From: Petrolisthes cinctipes
Taxonomy: Eukaryota > Arthropoda > Malacostraca > Decapoda > Porcellanidae
Direction of reading: 5' to 3'
Length of the DNA: 64,000 bases
Assembly (NCBI GenBank): GCA_033782935.1
Contig: JAWQEG010003723.1
Span: forward strand, 16,657 to 80,656
Position numbers and translations under genes: made by a program. This document shows, in pieces, positions 23,393 through 47,800 of this stretch. The notes below the pieces were generated by a model that saw nothing but the letters and a program-made list of their open reading frames with translations, had not been told where the DNA came from and searched no databases. How positions within the stretch are numbered: position 1 is the stretch's first letter; every line of letters starts with the position of its first letter.

Positions 23393-23934
23393 TAATAATA
23401 CCAAAATTATTGGAACACCCCTATGTATGTATGTATGTTTATAATTAATTTATATGTAAGGGTGGTTAATATACTTTTTTTTTTTGCTGACCATACCATT
23501 GTGAAAACCAACACATTTTCTTCGTTCCTTTAAGTTTAGCATCTTCCTGTTCGTGTCCTCTTTTTTTTTCTTCAGCTTCTCCTTCTCACTTTCTCTCCCC
23601 ATTCTTTCCTAACACTTCCTTTATCCAACTAAACAACCAACCAGCCAATTAAACTTAATCATATAGGAACTACTGGATCTCCAAACGATGCCTTAAGTTA
23701 ACCAACCAACCAGCCAATCTTTGTTATAATTTGTAATAAACAATAATATAGTTTACTGTACTATACTGCACATATTCTACAATGAGTGTAATTTTGAAAC
23801 TCTCATTTGTAATTTAGCAGGAATTATCATGTAATACTCGAATACAGTATTTATATTGTCCACCTGCAGGGTAATTTCTAATGTTTAAACTTTCTTTCAG
23901 GTTTGAGGAGCTGTGTTAATGAGTCAACCTTACC

Positions 23935-26815
23935 ATGTTCTCGCTCTTTTATGGTCTATACAAATACCTGTTCAAGAAAGATGAATTTTTTGTTCTTATA
24001 CTTGGACTGGACAATGCTGGCAAAACAGTGAGTATTTACAATGAGTTAAACTATAGAATTGTGTACCTGGTAATTTTATTAATGCAAAAAGGCAACAGTT
24101 TTGGTTCGGATTATTGTGTGTTGAACATTTTCCAATCAAGAAGATAATACTAGGAAATATTTTGTGCTGTAAAACCCACAGTTTGAATATGGATATTGTG
24201 ACACTGTTGGCCTTCAGTTCCACCTTCCTCTCATCATTCAGGGCTTGGTTGAGGCTTCTCCCTCCCTCCCACCTTCATCATTGGGTTTTGAAAGTTGTAA
24301 AAATAATTGCCAAAAGGTTTGTTATTCTGTGCAGCTTTACTATAATTACTGAATTATTATTTTAAGTTTTGGTATTCCACTGTGGGGTAAATAATTGATA
24401 TATGAGTCTGAAACCTACTTATTCCTGTGTATAAAATTAGGCTCTTTAAAGTTTTAATAACATAAAATTCCTTAGTGAAATAGGAAAAGGATTTCTTTAT
24501 AAGCAGCTGCAGCACCAGGCAGGCACGAGCAATTCCTGTTTTTAGGGGTTAAAACCATGTAAATCGTGTATCTGTGTTTTTCAGCACTTCTACTATACCT
24601 CTTTGATTGTAAAGATATAGTAGTTACTAGTCCTGGCATTTTTCAGACTTACCTAGAAGCAGCCAAGACCAAATTTACAAGAGGGTATAAAGGACTGAGT
24701 CCCAACAAGATTACAACCACAGTGGGGCAGAATGTTGGAGGCATCACTTACGCAGGAATCAAACTGAGCTTTTGGGACCTTGGAGGACAAGAGGAGCTAC
24801 AGCCTCTCTGGGAGAAGGTTAGGCACAAGATTAATAAGCTCTATTGCCATAATTACAGATTTAAACTAAAAAAGATAACACATTGTTTCAGTTACACCCA
24901 GCAGTACAGTAGTTTATAAGATGATTGTATAATATTATATTTATGATTTATAATTATTTATTACTGTAGTTAAGCAGTAAGCCATATCAGGGACAATAAT
25001 AGATAATTTTGCATGAAGAAAACAAGAGGAGAAGGGTTTGTAATAGAGCTGATTGGTGGTAGACACAAGACCAGATGGGCATCAAAACTTCTGTTTAACA
25101 CCGAACATCCTTCATTTCTACAGGCAGTATCCCCCTATGAGAGCCTTTGCAGAGTGCACCCTAACACTAAATTACGTAATGTTGTGTAAGCTGATTTCCA
25201 GTTAAAGGACAGTATATACAGCTCAGTGAGGCAATTCCTTCTAAGGGAATGCAACTACCGTATTGCCAGGTAGCAGTTAAAAACTTCTGAGTACCTATTA
25301 AATTCCTGAAGGGGATGCAACTCCAAAATAGGCTGCATTTTGACTGTTGTATCATTAAGCTATTGATTGAAAACACTAATTTGAATGCAACAGGTAAGGG
25401 ACTAACACTTTCCCACTACATCTCTCCCACAGTATTATGCTGAGTGTCATGCTATCATATATATGGTGGATTCAGCTGACAGGGACAGAATGGAGGAGTC
25501 AAAAGAAGCATTTGGTGAGTTAGAAGAGTTAGAAATATAATTTAAGGATTAATACATTTTCTATTTGTAATGTATGAGAATGATAATGAAGGTCAAAGAA
25601 AAAGGGGGAATATCTAGAAGATGGTGCAATATGATGAGTGATTGTTGAAGAAAGTGGGTAATGAGAAGGGTTGAAATAAATAAACTTGTGTACAATGGGC
25701 ATGAGTGGAAGAGTGTATGTTGGGGCTGGCAACCTGGTTTTTACTTGACAGTCCATGGTATTGCTCCGCTCACTTAAGCTAAGTGAAAGAACATCAGTTG
25801 TTGGCTTAAAAAGAGGAGTGGATGTGAGTGTGACCAATTTTACGAGGTCTTCCGTTTCTTCTTTCTGTATTCTGCTTCCATTTTCCACCCCTGGAGTTGG
25901 AGACCTCCACTCCTTGAATAAAATTGAATGGGGTTTCAATGATGATGTAATTTTCAATTGAGTTCTTTGTTCTTAATGTTACCTCTAGTTCACAATATTC
26001 ACTTCCTCTGTACAGTAGAGATTATGTTGAGTAATGTGTGGATAGTGTAAGAGGTTTGAATAAAATGCACTCTGGCTTAAAATTGTATTTGTGATTTTCT
26101 GCTACAATATAGATGAATCTCGCATTTTTTAGTGGTTTACCATTCCTCATAATTAATGTGGTAGAATACACTTATCACCTTTTGAGTAAGATTTAATTTT
26201 TCATTGCAGACAGAATGATTTCAAGTGAAAACCTGACTGGAGTGCCACTTCTGGTGCTGGCCAATAAACAAGACATTCCTGACTGTATGGGTGTCAGGGA
26301 AGTCAAACCCATTTTTAACCAATCGGCTGAACTAATAGGGCGTAGAGACTGTATGGTAATGCCTGTTTCAGCTCTGACTGGGTAAGTTATTAAATCATAA
26401 TCATACCTTTCTGCATGACATTCTCGTATGCGGAGATGAATTTCATTATGGAAATTTTTTTCTTGGACTTCTGTTAATGTTCATATATGCTTTGTTCAAG
26501 CATTTTTATTTGAATATACAGTAGTGGCCATTATTTAGGTGGTGCAAATGCCTCAAGTATCTGTAAGTTTGTCACTACAGGCATTCATGTCTAGCCTATG
26601 CCTGCATACTAACTAGGCCAGATTGGTTAGTAGAGATAAGTATATAAATGAACTATAAATACATTGTACTTCACTAGGCAAGTTGTGACTGGAACAACTT
26701 TTAATGTTGTCTTTCCTTTTATAGAGCTGGGGTGGATGAAGGGATTGACTGGCTGGTGGAATGTATAAAGAGGAACACAGAGGTTCGGCCACCCCCAAAC
26801 CACGATGACACCTGA
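23935..26815 (+). CDS. ARFRP1: ARFRP1, ADP-ribosylation factor-related protein 1
   Basis: Five exons in phase: 23935-24027, 24647-24817, 25433-25514, 26210-26381 and 26725-26815 (TGA), giving 202 aa against 201 in human. The start MFSLFYGLYKYLFKKDEF matches the family N-terminus, which lacks the myristoylated Gly2 of true ARFs. Motifs present: P-loop GLDNAGKT, switch I ITTTVGQNVG, switch II WDLGGQEELQ with LW and KYYAECH, G4 ANKQD and G5 SALTG. The family is a trans-Golgi GTPase that controls ARL1 and golgin recruitment and protein sorting. The coding part starts 34 bp into an exon that begins at 23901 after a good acceptor, so a non-coding first exon lies upstream. Possible AATAAA signals are near 28588 and 28611, which would imply a long 3' UTR. 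Confidence 0.96.
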
Positions 26816-26944
26816 TCCCCCTTCCTTTCCTCCTCCAGAAGCACTTGTTTTGTACTTCTCCTGTCCACAATCATGTTACCGGTCCCACTTATTTCCAACT
26901 AAAAACACTCCCACCAACTTTGATGTTAAAGAGGATAGGATATT

Positions 26945-27069
26945 GTCAACTTATTGCAGGCTACTAATTCCTCCAAACTATGCCTTGAAACAGACTCCCT
27001 TGGTATATATGCTGTTTTTTGTCGCAGTTTAAATGATTTGTAGCCTCCAGTTTACCAACATCACTTAAC
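26945..27069. mobile_element. TTAA-ended hairpin element, subfamily B, diverged
   Basis: GGCTACTAATTCCTCCAAAC, TATGCC-GAAACAGACTCC, then CTGTTTTTTGTCGCAGTTT, CCTCCAGTTTACCAAC and terminal TTAA (27066). Located just after the ARFRP1 stop codon, probably inside its 3' UTR. Confidence 0.6.
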
Positions 27070-27364
27070 AGTTGCTCAGGAAATCGTTTTTTGTTAATTA
27101 TCCCCAATTGGCAGGAGATGCTTGGAAAAGCTAGAGCTACTGTGCACAGCAGGTAAATGAATCTGGTAGAGTTAATGACAAATTAATTGTATTTTTATAA
27201 TGCATAAAAATGAAATTGTGTGTGCATGTATAAATGTGTATGTGTGTATATGTATCTACAGAGCATTTCCTAAGAAATTGATATTTGTGTGCACTGCTTG
27301 TTTACATTTTGTATTTATTCTATCTATGATATTGATTAATTACTCTATTTTGGTAATGACTTTA

Positions 27365-27600
27365 GGAAACAATGCAAGTCGTTGTTGAGAATAATGAAGT
27401 GATTGAAGAATTTAAGTACCTTGGGATGATATTGAAATGGAAAGGAAGTGGAAAATAAGAGTGACCCAAGGGTGAAAAGAAGTGGGTGCAATGAATGCAC
27501 TGGTAAGAACTACAGTGGCTGCAAGAGGGGCACATGAAGGACTGGTATGAATATGAGAAGTCGAGAGTAAGAGCAATAGAAATAGATATGTTAAGAAGTG
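27365..27600 (+). pseudogene. Decayed reverse-transcriptase (LINE) fragment
   Basis: The + strand reads VIEEFKYLGMILKWKGSG and, after frame changes, peptides like DPRVKRSG and AARGAHEGL. These resemble the FKYLGS...GR..EI..RI..A segment near the end of LINE reverse transcriptases. Several stops interrupt it. Short and weak, so the clade is not assigned. Confidence 0.4.
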
Positions 27601-29935
27601 TGCGTATAGTCCGAAGATAGGGTGAGAAACACTGGAGTGTGTTATCCATTTCATAAGTGCAGCCAGTTGTGGGCATTAAAGATTTCATGCATTTTATCAT
27701 AACCTTTACAAACTGTATACTGTACATGCAATTTTTGTAGTGCGGTAGTCATTTCCATGATATGACATTCTAACTTACCAATAATATAAAATTTATAGCA
27801 GGTGGCTTTGGAAGTAGGGATTATTCTTTTTGCTGGGGTTACCTGGCTGGTCTGATGGTAATGTTGTCGCTTCTTGACCAAGTTGCCCCAAGTTTGATGC
27901 TCGTCATGCATGTTAACTGGGTGTGAAGGGATAATGCCCTCTTAAAATATTTGCTGCATGACCTACTCTGTATTACTAGTACAGTACAGTACGAATAGAG
28001 TTCATTAACTTTTAAGATCTGCCAGATCGATGGAATTACATGACTTACTAGTGCTACATTTTCAAGTATATTTGTAATATCTCCCCAAGCTATAAAGCAA
28101 TCTTACTTTAGTTCCCTCATCATCATTAGCACCATGAGTGAGAAGAAATATGCTGTGGGCAGTGTTAGATAGATTGTTGATGTTGGGGGATATGAAGTTC
28201 AAAGTTAGTGCAATAGTTTCATTGATCTGTCCTATCATCTCTGTTTACTTGGATATTATAATTTGTGTGTCCTTGGTTCATGTTATCACAGTGCAAGTTT
28301 GTAAAGCTGAAATATTGTGATGTTTCAGAGATTCAAGATACATTGATGCAAAAAGTAAACCTAATCTTAATGTTTGCTAGAAATATCCTGTATGGTCCAA
28401 TATTGTTTTTTAACTGAAAGAAAATTTATATAATTTTCTATAAGGCAGTGCTGAAGAGATTGCTGTAAATTTTATATATCATACGAGTCACTGAATGAAT
28501 AGGTTTGAAGAGTAGTGTGTGGTAACTCATTTTATAGCGTTTCATATTGTATGCCATTATAGTTGAAAAATGGTTAATATTATTAAAATAAATCAATCTT
28601 TATGAATTTTGAATAAAGTATTTGATGTTAGCATTCCATTTTAATGGCTCCATGGTGGACCATGGTGTACTGAGGATACATTATGAAAAGTTAATAACAT
28701 TGGTCGAAAATTTGAAACTGAGAATTTTTTACAGGAAGTATCATTCTTGATTCAAATACATGAATTGTGAGACTTGCGATTTCAACTTGATTGTTTACAG
28801 AAATGCTACCCTCACTACACTAAGTATAGAATACATAAAGGTATATGGATGTAACACTTGTGAAAGGAAGCTAATAAGTATGTGGGCTGAACAATGGTAA
28901 TGAATACGAGTATGATTCATAAGGGGAGCTAATAAGTATGTGGGCTCAACAGGGGAAATGAATATGAGTGTGGCCTATTTTAGTAGGCTCTCATGTCTCA
29001 TTTTTCCTTCAGATTGGATTTTCTATCCTATGGATAGGGTGAATGTAGGTCTTCATGATGAAAGAGTGAATTAGTCCATTTTATGGAAAAGAATAATGTA
29101 CTAATTATTACTTCCATGTCTTTTTAAGTTATAATGTCTATGAAATGTATAGGTGAAGTAGCAAAGCACTAATTACAGGATCAACAAAACTTGTGTGCTA
29201 TGATGTGATTATTTTATTTACAGGTAAATTACTAGATGAATGTTTGCGTGCATGCAAATATTTTCCAGTTAAAAGTAAAATCAGATAGATTACACAGTTA
29301 TACAGTTATTCAAATTGGCAGGTATCTGTTATAGTGTGAGTAACACATATATATAGAATACATGAATGAAACCATATTTCTATACATTTAGCATTCTCAC
29401 TTTGAATCTGAGAAAGAAGAAAAACTTCCATATCTTCCGTTGTGTCTCCTGTGATAATAATCTTAGCCTTACACACAATAAATTACCAATGTATAGAATG
29501 ATAATAAATGGTTGTCATCAGTGCATTACATATGTGAGCATGGTTTTTGAAACTCATTCCTGGTGGTATATGAACCTATAACCATTGACTACCACATACT
29601 TTACAGTTAATATAAGTCAATTGTACAATACACAAACATTTAAGGGAATACTAGAAATGTTGGATTTATTCACTTGTTTGTTTAACATTACATGGTAATG
29701 AATGTGAATATGTAGAAAAAACAACCGGTAACTATAAATGACAACTTTCCATTATCCTCCATTACATTCTGATAGTGTGATTCCCGTCAGTTAAACACGT
29801 AACTGACAGTTAGAAGAGATAATGCAGGTCACTGATCCACGGTTTTGTAGAACGCCCATTATGCCGTCATCTAGTGGGAGCATTTCCTCTAGACTCAAGA
29901 GTAATGCCGAAGGATTATTGGTGTCTGAACCCATG
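27600..29935. other. Convergent intergenic/3' UTR region between ARFRP1 and the membrane-protein gene
   Basis: AT-rich DNA with no supported coding exon. AATAAA-type signals on the + strand occur near 28588 and 28611. A short direct repeat (GGAAGCTAATAAGTATGTGG against GGGGAGCTAATAAGTATGTG) lies at about 28863 and 28922. Confidence 0.4.
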
Positions 29936-29938
29936 CAG

Positions 29939-41574
<11,636 letters not shown>

Positions 41575-41873
41575 TTTTAATCTAAGCTGTGATATCGATT
41601 GCAATTCGTTTCTGTGCACTTCACTCACTCAGTACGTGAAAAGTTACATACATCTATTTATCTATTGTTCATTTAACGTCAGGAACAGCGTACAGATCAC
41701 ACTCAACTTCTAACTTGCTTTCCTTTCCGTATACCAGTGGGTCAACGAGTAGGTGAACTAAGGTTAAAACAAGAACATTTAGGATGGTACATTACAATTC
41801 ATCACTATTCCTGATAATTCGACAAAATAAAATGCACTTCTTCGGTTAACAGAATGGATATCACTCACAAAAT

Positions 41874-41877
<4 letters not shown>

Positions 41878-41946
<69 letters not shown>
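41878..41946. repeat. (GA)n microsatellite
   Basis: Pure GA upstream of the membrane-protein gene, followed at 41994 by a short CT tract. Confidence 0.95.
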
Positions 41947-41947
<1 letters not shown>

Positions 41948-42365
41948 ATAATATAGATTAATTATTATAGATGAAATGCAGGTTCACTAAATTCTCTCTC
42001 TCTCTTACTCACTCTCTCTCAGACACATACACACACGCGCTAGTCTCTGTCTGATCACGGTTGGCATGAGCAAGAGCATGTGGGAGTGAAGTTGTGATAA
42101 GATTATACTGTCATTAATACTATAACAGACTATCACACGAGGAACAATAGGCTGATGTGATGGTCATTGTGGTGAGTGTGGGGGATGATGACTGTATGAG
42201 ACTGATATTATTTCACTGATAAACTCAATTCAAATCATATACACCTCTATTATATGCTTGCTCGCGTTAGGAACAGTAAACTCAGAATAAGTTAGTGTAA
42301 CGCGAGATTTTCTTCTTCTTTTGGGGAGAAAATTTTCAATGAAACAACTGTTTGTCAAATTTTCT

Positions 42366-42445
42366 CAAACAATGTTGGTAAATCTGGAGTAAATATGATC
42401 CCTTCAATCTATTCCAAGCAATAATGACAAAAATGAGGGGGCCTT
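42366..42445. mobile_element. Fragment of a TTAA-ended hairpin element
   Basis: TGTTGGTAAATCTGGAGTAA and CAATCTATTCCAAGCAATAA only; the second arm is missing. Confidence 0.5.
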
Positions 42446-42677
42446 AAATTCTTAATGGAGTGTATACAATATTATGACTGTATTATTGGTTATTTTTTTA
42501 GATCACAATTTCCTTGTTTTGTTAGTACCTTAATAATATTGACAAACACCGAAGATCATCTTTCTTTGCTGTCAAGTCAAGGAAGAATTCATATTTTCGC
42601 GCCCCGTCCATTGTTTACGACTGCAGTACGCAAATATAATGAAGCGCCAAACAAACTAGTTCCTGTCTTGATTATTA

Positions 42678-42812
42678 GGGCCGTATTCAAGAACATCTGT
42701 GGTGTATACGATGGCATGGTACCGGTACGATGGCTTTGTTGTTTGTCTATGGAGCCATCGTACCGGTACCATGCCATCGTATGCACCCCCAACGTTCTTG
42801 AATATGGCCCTT
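42678..42812. mobile_element. GGTACC-core hairpin element, copy 3, best preserved
   Basis: Left arm GGGCCGTATTCAAGAACATC...ACGATGGCATGGTACCGGTACGATGGC-type sequence; the right arm is its near-perfect complement ending GTTCTTGAATATGGCCC. Arms of about 58 bp and a loop of about 15 bp (TTGTTGTTTGTC). Confidence 0.88.
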
Positions 42813-42958
42813 ATTTTCACACACACATAGAATGAAAATACGTTTAATTATCACATGAAAAAACTACACTCTAAGTACTGTGTCCGTGCTTCTGATACTT
42901 GCTAAGTTGCTACGTTACTGAATGTGATGTGCTGTTTAATATTCACGGAGTGTACTTA

Positions 42959-42982
42959 AAAAAAAAAAAAAAAAAAAAAAAA
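42959..42982. repeat. Poly(A) run
   Basis: About 24 A in a row, in the space between the membrane-protein gene and the gene at 44797. Confidence 0.9.
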
Positions 42983-42999
42983 TAGCAAATATAGAAAGA

Positions 43000-44250
43000 A
43001 GTAAACAAACATTTTTTATTGTTCTCGGGCGTGTGAACAATCACGATTTATATTCATATACTAATTTTTATGTACTGTTCATTTTTAAATTTACTGAGGT
43101 ACGTGAGGTGATCGAGGTCGTCAGCTGGCCCATTTTTGCGCCCCTTCGGACCCAATTCGATCCTTTTTGCTCTATAGTTGAACCCCCCCCCCCTTCCTCC
43201 GGTTATTTCTTTTTTGTTCGTGCTTGCTATATATAGTTTCTGTCTCCTTGTGATATAAAGTCTTTCTGGACAATCAGTCTTTATCGCTTTCCTTTAATAA
43301 TCTTTTAATCATACCGGTACTTTGTTTTTACCTGAAAATCATTTAGTTTATTATGAAGCCATTCGGCTTCGCTTGCTCATTATCAGATTTAGGTCTATGG
43401 TACTGTACACACAAATACCGAAAATCTTACTACTGTAAATAATACATAATTATATACCTGATTAATAGTGTATAAGGTAAAAATTATACAGTATTGGAGA
43501 TAGGTAGCTTTTTGTAGAAAATTGTTTATATGGCTTTTATAGGTATCGAGTATTTGGCACTTCAAAAAATCTACTTCAGATCAAGCTTAAGGGCAAAATT
43601 ACTAAGTACTATCTTGAAAATACCTGTAAAATGGTAGGATGTTAGTAATGCTATTAGTGATGTGGTGGAATGGTACTGTTAGGAATACTGCACTGTATAC
43701 AGAAGAATAGCGAGTATAAAGTCATCATCCAAAGAATTATAAAATTGATCTTTGGATGTATGTACAGATTCATGGTACAGTGTTACTTGGGTTTAAAAAA
43801 TGCTCCCGACCTTTTGGAGTGATAGTAAATTTGAATATAATAAGGAGCAGATTAAAGTTGGACAATTTCGTCAAGCCTTTGCTTGATCATACGTAAAAGT
43901 AAGTTCGTAGTTACTGATTATTCTCCATCACCGCAGTTTCCTTTTCTCTTGACACTAATCAGTACTCCCCTTGCTTCCCATATCCAGTTGTTTACTGTGC
44001 TTACATGTGGAGGTAAAAATGTATTTGCAGTTTGGTTTCACAATATGTTTATGATTTATGGAGGTTGTGCTGGCGACAGGACTTCAACTCTCAACCGGAC
44101 TCCTGTATGTCTAGTATGGGAACCTAAAGCGACATTAAAGATAATATTACTGCAAATAGTAATAATTTCATTGATATGTCAACATATGCATCGTCAGATG
44201 TATAAAATGTCACGCTGTTTGCATGATAAATCATTATGAAGTAACCATGG
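43000..44250. other. Intergenic space between divergent genes, no gene seen
   Basis: AT-rich sequence with one open frame at 43883-44239 that has no recognisable features. The segment near 44060-44110 (GCGACAGGACTTCAACTC) has a loose resemblance to a tRNA-type B box but no supported structure. Confidence 0.35.
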
Positions 44251-44259
44251 CGATAGCTG

Positions 44260-44796
44260 GCATCTTAGGAGAGGAGGTACCCACACTGCGAAGGACCTCA
44301 GTAGTAGTGTTGTCGACGCGCGCAGTGGGTGTGTGAGCGTTGAGTCTTGCTGAGCCTTGCCAGGAGTACACGTGCTGACAACCTTTAAACAATTTAAACG
44401 AGGTAAAGCGATGTGCCATGCAAGGTGGCCATATCAGTCACTCGTGTGATAAGTGAAGTGTCTGACCCTGAAGAGTTGTGTCCAAGTGGTTACTGAAGTG
44501 CCAGGGAAACACCAGTTTTCATATGTAACGTGTATGCTGTTGTGAAGCCGTGCATGAAGGTTGCTTCCAGTTCTCGAGAACCCACCAGTGTTTACGTTGA
44601 AGTGGTGTTGAGAGGGAGGTGTGGCACTACGACAACTACAAAACAGCACTGTAACTCCACTTGTAAATTGTTTTATTATAGTAAGACAACTTTAGACCCT
44701 GTGTGTAGGTTTGTTGTCGGTGTGGGCGCGGCAGGGGATGTGAGATCTGGAGGTGGTGTCAGTTACCAGGAGTAGTAGTGTGACCTAGGAACTACC
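44260..44796 (+). promoter_or_regulatory. Probable 5' UTR/promoter of the signal-peptide gene
   Basis: More GC- and CpG-rich than its surroundings (GTCGACGCGCGC, GGTGTGGGCGCGGC near 44719) and leading directly into the ATG at 44797 without an intervening acceptor that is clearly better. No TATA box or initiator could be fixed. Inference from position and composition. Confidence 0.3.
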
Positions 44797-44899
44797 ATGG
44801 GGCTGGGAGGCACGGGAGCCTCCGTCAGCAGCCTCGTCTGGATGGGCTTGCTGTTGCTGCTCGTACTGGAGGGAAGCCGAGCTATCATCGAGGAAAAAG
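44797..44899 (+). CDS. First coding exon with signal peptide, gene unidentified
   Basis: ATG at 44797 in the context ACCATGG, preceded by in-frame stops, opens an n-region with few charges and a hydrophobic core LVWMGLLLLLVLEG, then SRAIIEEKG. This is a textbook signal peptide with likely cleavage near GSRA. The exon ends at a donor (AAAAG|GTGTGT) at 44899 in phase 1. The mature protein would begin IIEEK or similar. No further exon could be recognised on the + strand up to 64000, so either the first intron exceeds 19 kb or later exons are short and diverged. The 500 bp upstream is GC-richer and contains CpG-rich words (GTCGACGCGCGC near 44309), which fits a 5' UTR or promoter. Confidence 0.6.
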
Positions 44900-46950
44900 G
44901 TGTGTACCATTATAGTCGCCTTTTTCGTGTTTTATAATTAGCATTCCCATACACTCGTTTCTTAGCCTACTGTACGGTACTGTTTCTTTCTCAAAACGTA
45001 CAACCTCATGCCTCCTAATAATAGTGTGATTACTGTTTTATGTTTTATTGCTGTGTAGACCTAAGCGAAACAATCTTCATTTCATTATTGGTGTATATAG
45101 CTGTATTTGACTGATGGCTAGTCCTAGTTCTGTAAGTCACGCTTCATGATTACCGTAGGCTATCCCTACCGGAAAGCATGTTTACAGTAGGCTATCACTA
45201 CCAAAGCTTTCTTACGCTGCGTATTTCCTTTCTGTACCGTATAACCAAATGCCATATTACACATTTCATTTTAGAGTCGTATAGGCTCGTGCTGTTGCAT
45301 ATTTCAGAGTCGTATACTATAATATAGTACTATTACTTATTTCCATTCACTACATTGTAGCCTAGTCCTGCAAAGCCCTATTAAGCATCAGTACCGGTAT
45401 ACACACTTATTGTTATACATACACATATGTGTGTTGGCTCTTTCACTCCACATCTGTGAATCTGGCTAACACCATCTTGTCACCTGCTGTTAGGGGTATA
45501 TTCATAGTTTCATTGGTTGTCTTTTATATGGAACTATTAAATAGTCATTAGGCTTCTTAAAGCACATTGATTGAGACGACTGACAAGTAGGCTATAGGGA
45601 CGTTGACAACTATACTGAGAGATGTCAGAATACTGGTACTATGGAGTCAGAAAACATGCAGTGATGCACATGAAAGCTTTAATGCTCAATCACCGCAGTT
45701 TGCGTGAGTATTGGTAGCGTTACGTAGGCTTATATGGCCGCAAGGCTTTCGAGTAGGATACCCCATCCCAAGATGCGTCATGGATCATTATCTGATAATA
45801 AGATTGTTTCTGACATTGCTCTGAGGTTACCTAAGTGCCAACCTAATATATTTTGTTAATGTGTAAACAACTGACGACTTTATACGTTTCTATATGCTGA
45901 AACTATTTTTGAGGGGCTGGGGTAAGCACACTTGTCGTTCAAGGTTGAAAAACTAATTAATTTGACCCATAATTTATTACTAATATAGCCTATTTATATA
46001 TTTCACATTACAGCCTTCCCGTTGCGTTGTGTTAACTTCTAACAGGTAAAGATAAATTAAACACTAGTGAATTAATATTGCCTATCAGTGTGTATGGATT
46101 GTTCTCACAAATTTTTATGCTTAAATTCTGTGAAGAAATGTAGGATCCTATTTAATACCGAATTTGTAATGGGCTATATATACTGTGCATAAGGACATAT
46201 TTTTCGAATTCCGCCTTTTGTGTTAAAACACTACCATATATAAAGCTACCAACAATAATAAAAAAACTCTGTCGCCTCCATTGCCAAATCATTAACCACA
46301 TCCATTGTAGGCCTCCCACAACTTCAGAGGCTCGTGAACTTAAACACCAGAGAGGTTTATTAATTTGCCCGTAAAATATTGTAATTTGGAAGAAGTAGCT
46401 CATCCAAAACTGCCAAGGGTAATTAATAAGTATAATGTTTGTTATCAGACTATATGGTACGGTATGTCAGGCAGTGTTCCGGAACACCTTTTAGGCAAGC
46501 CGACGCTTTGATAAGATAGTTCTATCTCTGCACTTTTTCAGATGAGATAAGAAAGGGAAGAAGGAAGGAAAGGAATTTACTAGCCTGGTGCGAGTGACCT
46601 TCGTTATCGTGAGAATTATGGGTATAGCGATAAGAAAATGTGGAGGTAGTCTGTGTTTATTTACCTTTATCGCCATGGTTATATACCGTATAGGCCTATA
46701 CCACAATATTTAGTAGGGCACAAGTTTGGGCTCATCTATTGTTGATGCCGAACAAACATATATATTTCGTTATGAAAGTTGCGAAATTCTCCAAGTGGTA
46801 TCTTATTTGAGAACTCATTTTAACTATTAAGAGCTACGTTGTTGAAAGTCAATTTAAGGATCAGTGCCCCCTACTGCTATAGCCTTATTTCTAACGTGTT
46901 TTATGAGATTACATTAGTATGAGCTAAGTTGTTGTAGGATCAGTGCCCCC
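44900..46950. other. Start of the long first intron, no exon seen
   Basis: Low-complexity AT-rich DNA with no open frame bounded by plausible splice sites. A repeated phrase, GATCAGTGCCCCC(T/G)ACTGC followed by TATAGCCT, occurs at about 46859 and 46938. Confidence 0.4.
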
Positions 46951-47079
46951 GACTGCTATAGCCTGCTGCCGGTACACTGGTGCCGGTGATGGTGGACTGG
47001 ACAGTGGGCGGTGAGGGCGAGCGTGTCCGAGGAGGTCCAAGGACAAGGAGTGATCATCCCACCCACCCACCGGAACACT

Positions 47080-47800
47080 TCCCAGGACCCCTCCTTCCCC
47101 CTATCACCTCGCTCTTTCCCTCGTCCCTCTTCCTCCTCGCCCCACGTCCCTCTTTCCATCCGCTTCTTCCTCCCTCTCCCTTTCCACTTTCCTTCCCAAC
47201 CTTCCTTCATTCCTGTCTCACCATTTTCCTGCTTTCATACCTCCATTCTTCCTTTCCCACCATTCCTTCTCATTCACCTTTCTGGTTCCCAGTCTTCCTT
47301 TCCCCTCTCCCTGCCTTCTTTTCCATTATTTTTTTCATCTTGCTTTCTAGTACTTCACTCATTTGTTTTTTCTTCCTCTCTCTTTTCTCTCTTGTATCTT
47401 CTGCAATCTCTTTCTGGTGTTATATTTGTCAGTCTCACCCTCACTTTTGTATTCTTTGCTCTGGCTTCTTTCTCCTGTTTCCCTTCTTCACCCTTACTTT
47501 TTCCTGTCATCTTCCTTTCTCTTCCCGTTGTTCCTTACTTCCCCACCTCCTTTCAATCCTCCATACCTCACATGACTTCAATTCACCATCCTTTCTCCCT
47601 CACCCTTTCTTCCCCCCGCTTCATACAGATCGAGGCCATCCACCCTTCGCTCGTTATTTTGGAGTAATCTCTGAGTATCACTTAGTGCATGTTTACTCCT
47701 TTTTATCGCCCTTTCCTGTTATTGACTGAACTTATTCCCTATCCTCTCCTTCCTTCCATTTTCTTGCCCTTCCTGTTATGATTGAACTTATTCCTTCCTT
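47080..47800. repeat. 700-bp polypyrimidine tract
   Basis: The + strand is almost entirely C and T (CCTTCC, TTTCTCC, CCCTC words) with few purines. It opens long frames in two phases (46980-47729 and 47011-47667) rich in Ser, Pro, Phe and Leu, which are composition artefacts. Confidence 0.85.

Noticed and set aside
46980..47729. 249-codon open frame on the + strand
   Set aside because: It runs through a 700-bp C/T-only tract with a second overlapping frame equally open. Ser/Pro/Phe/Leu composition follows from the bases; no domain, no splice context.
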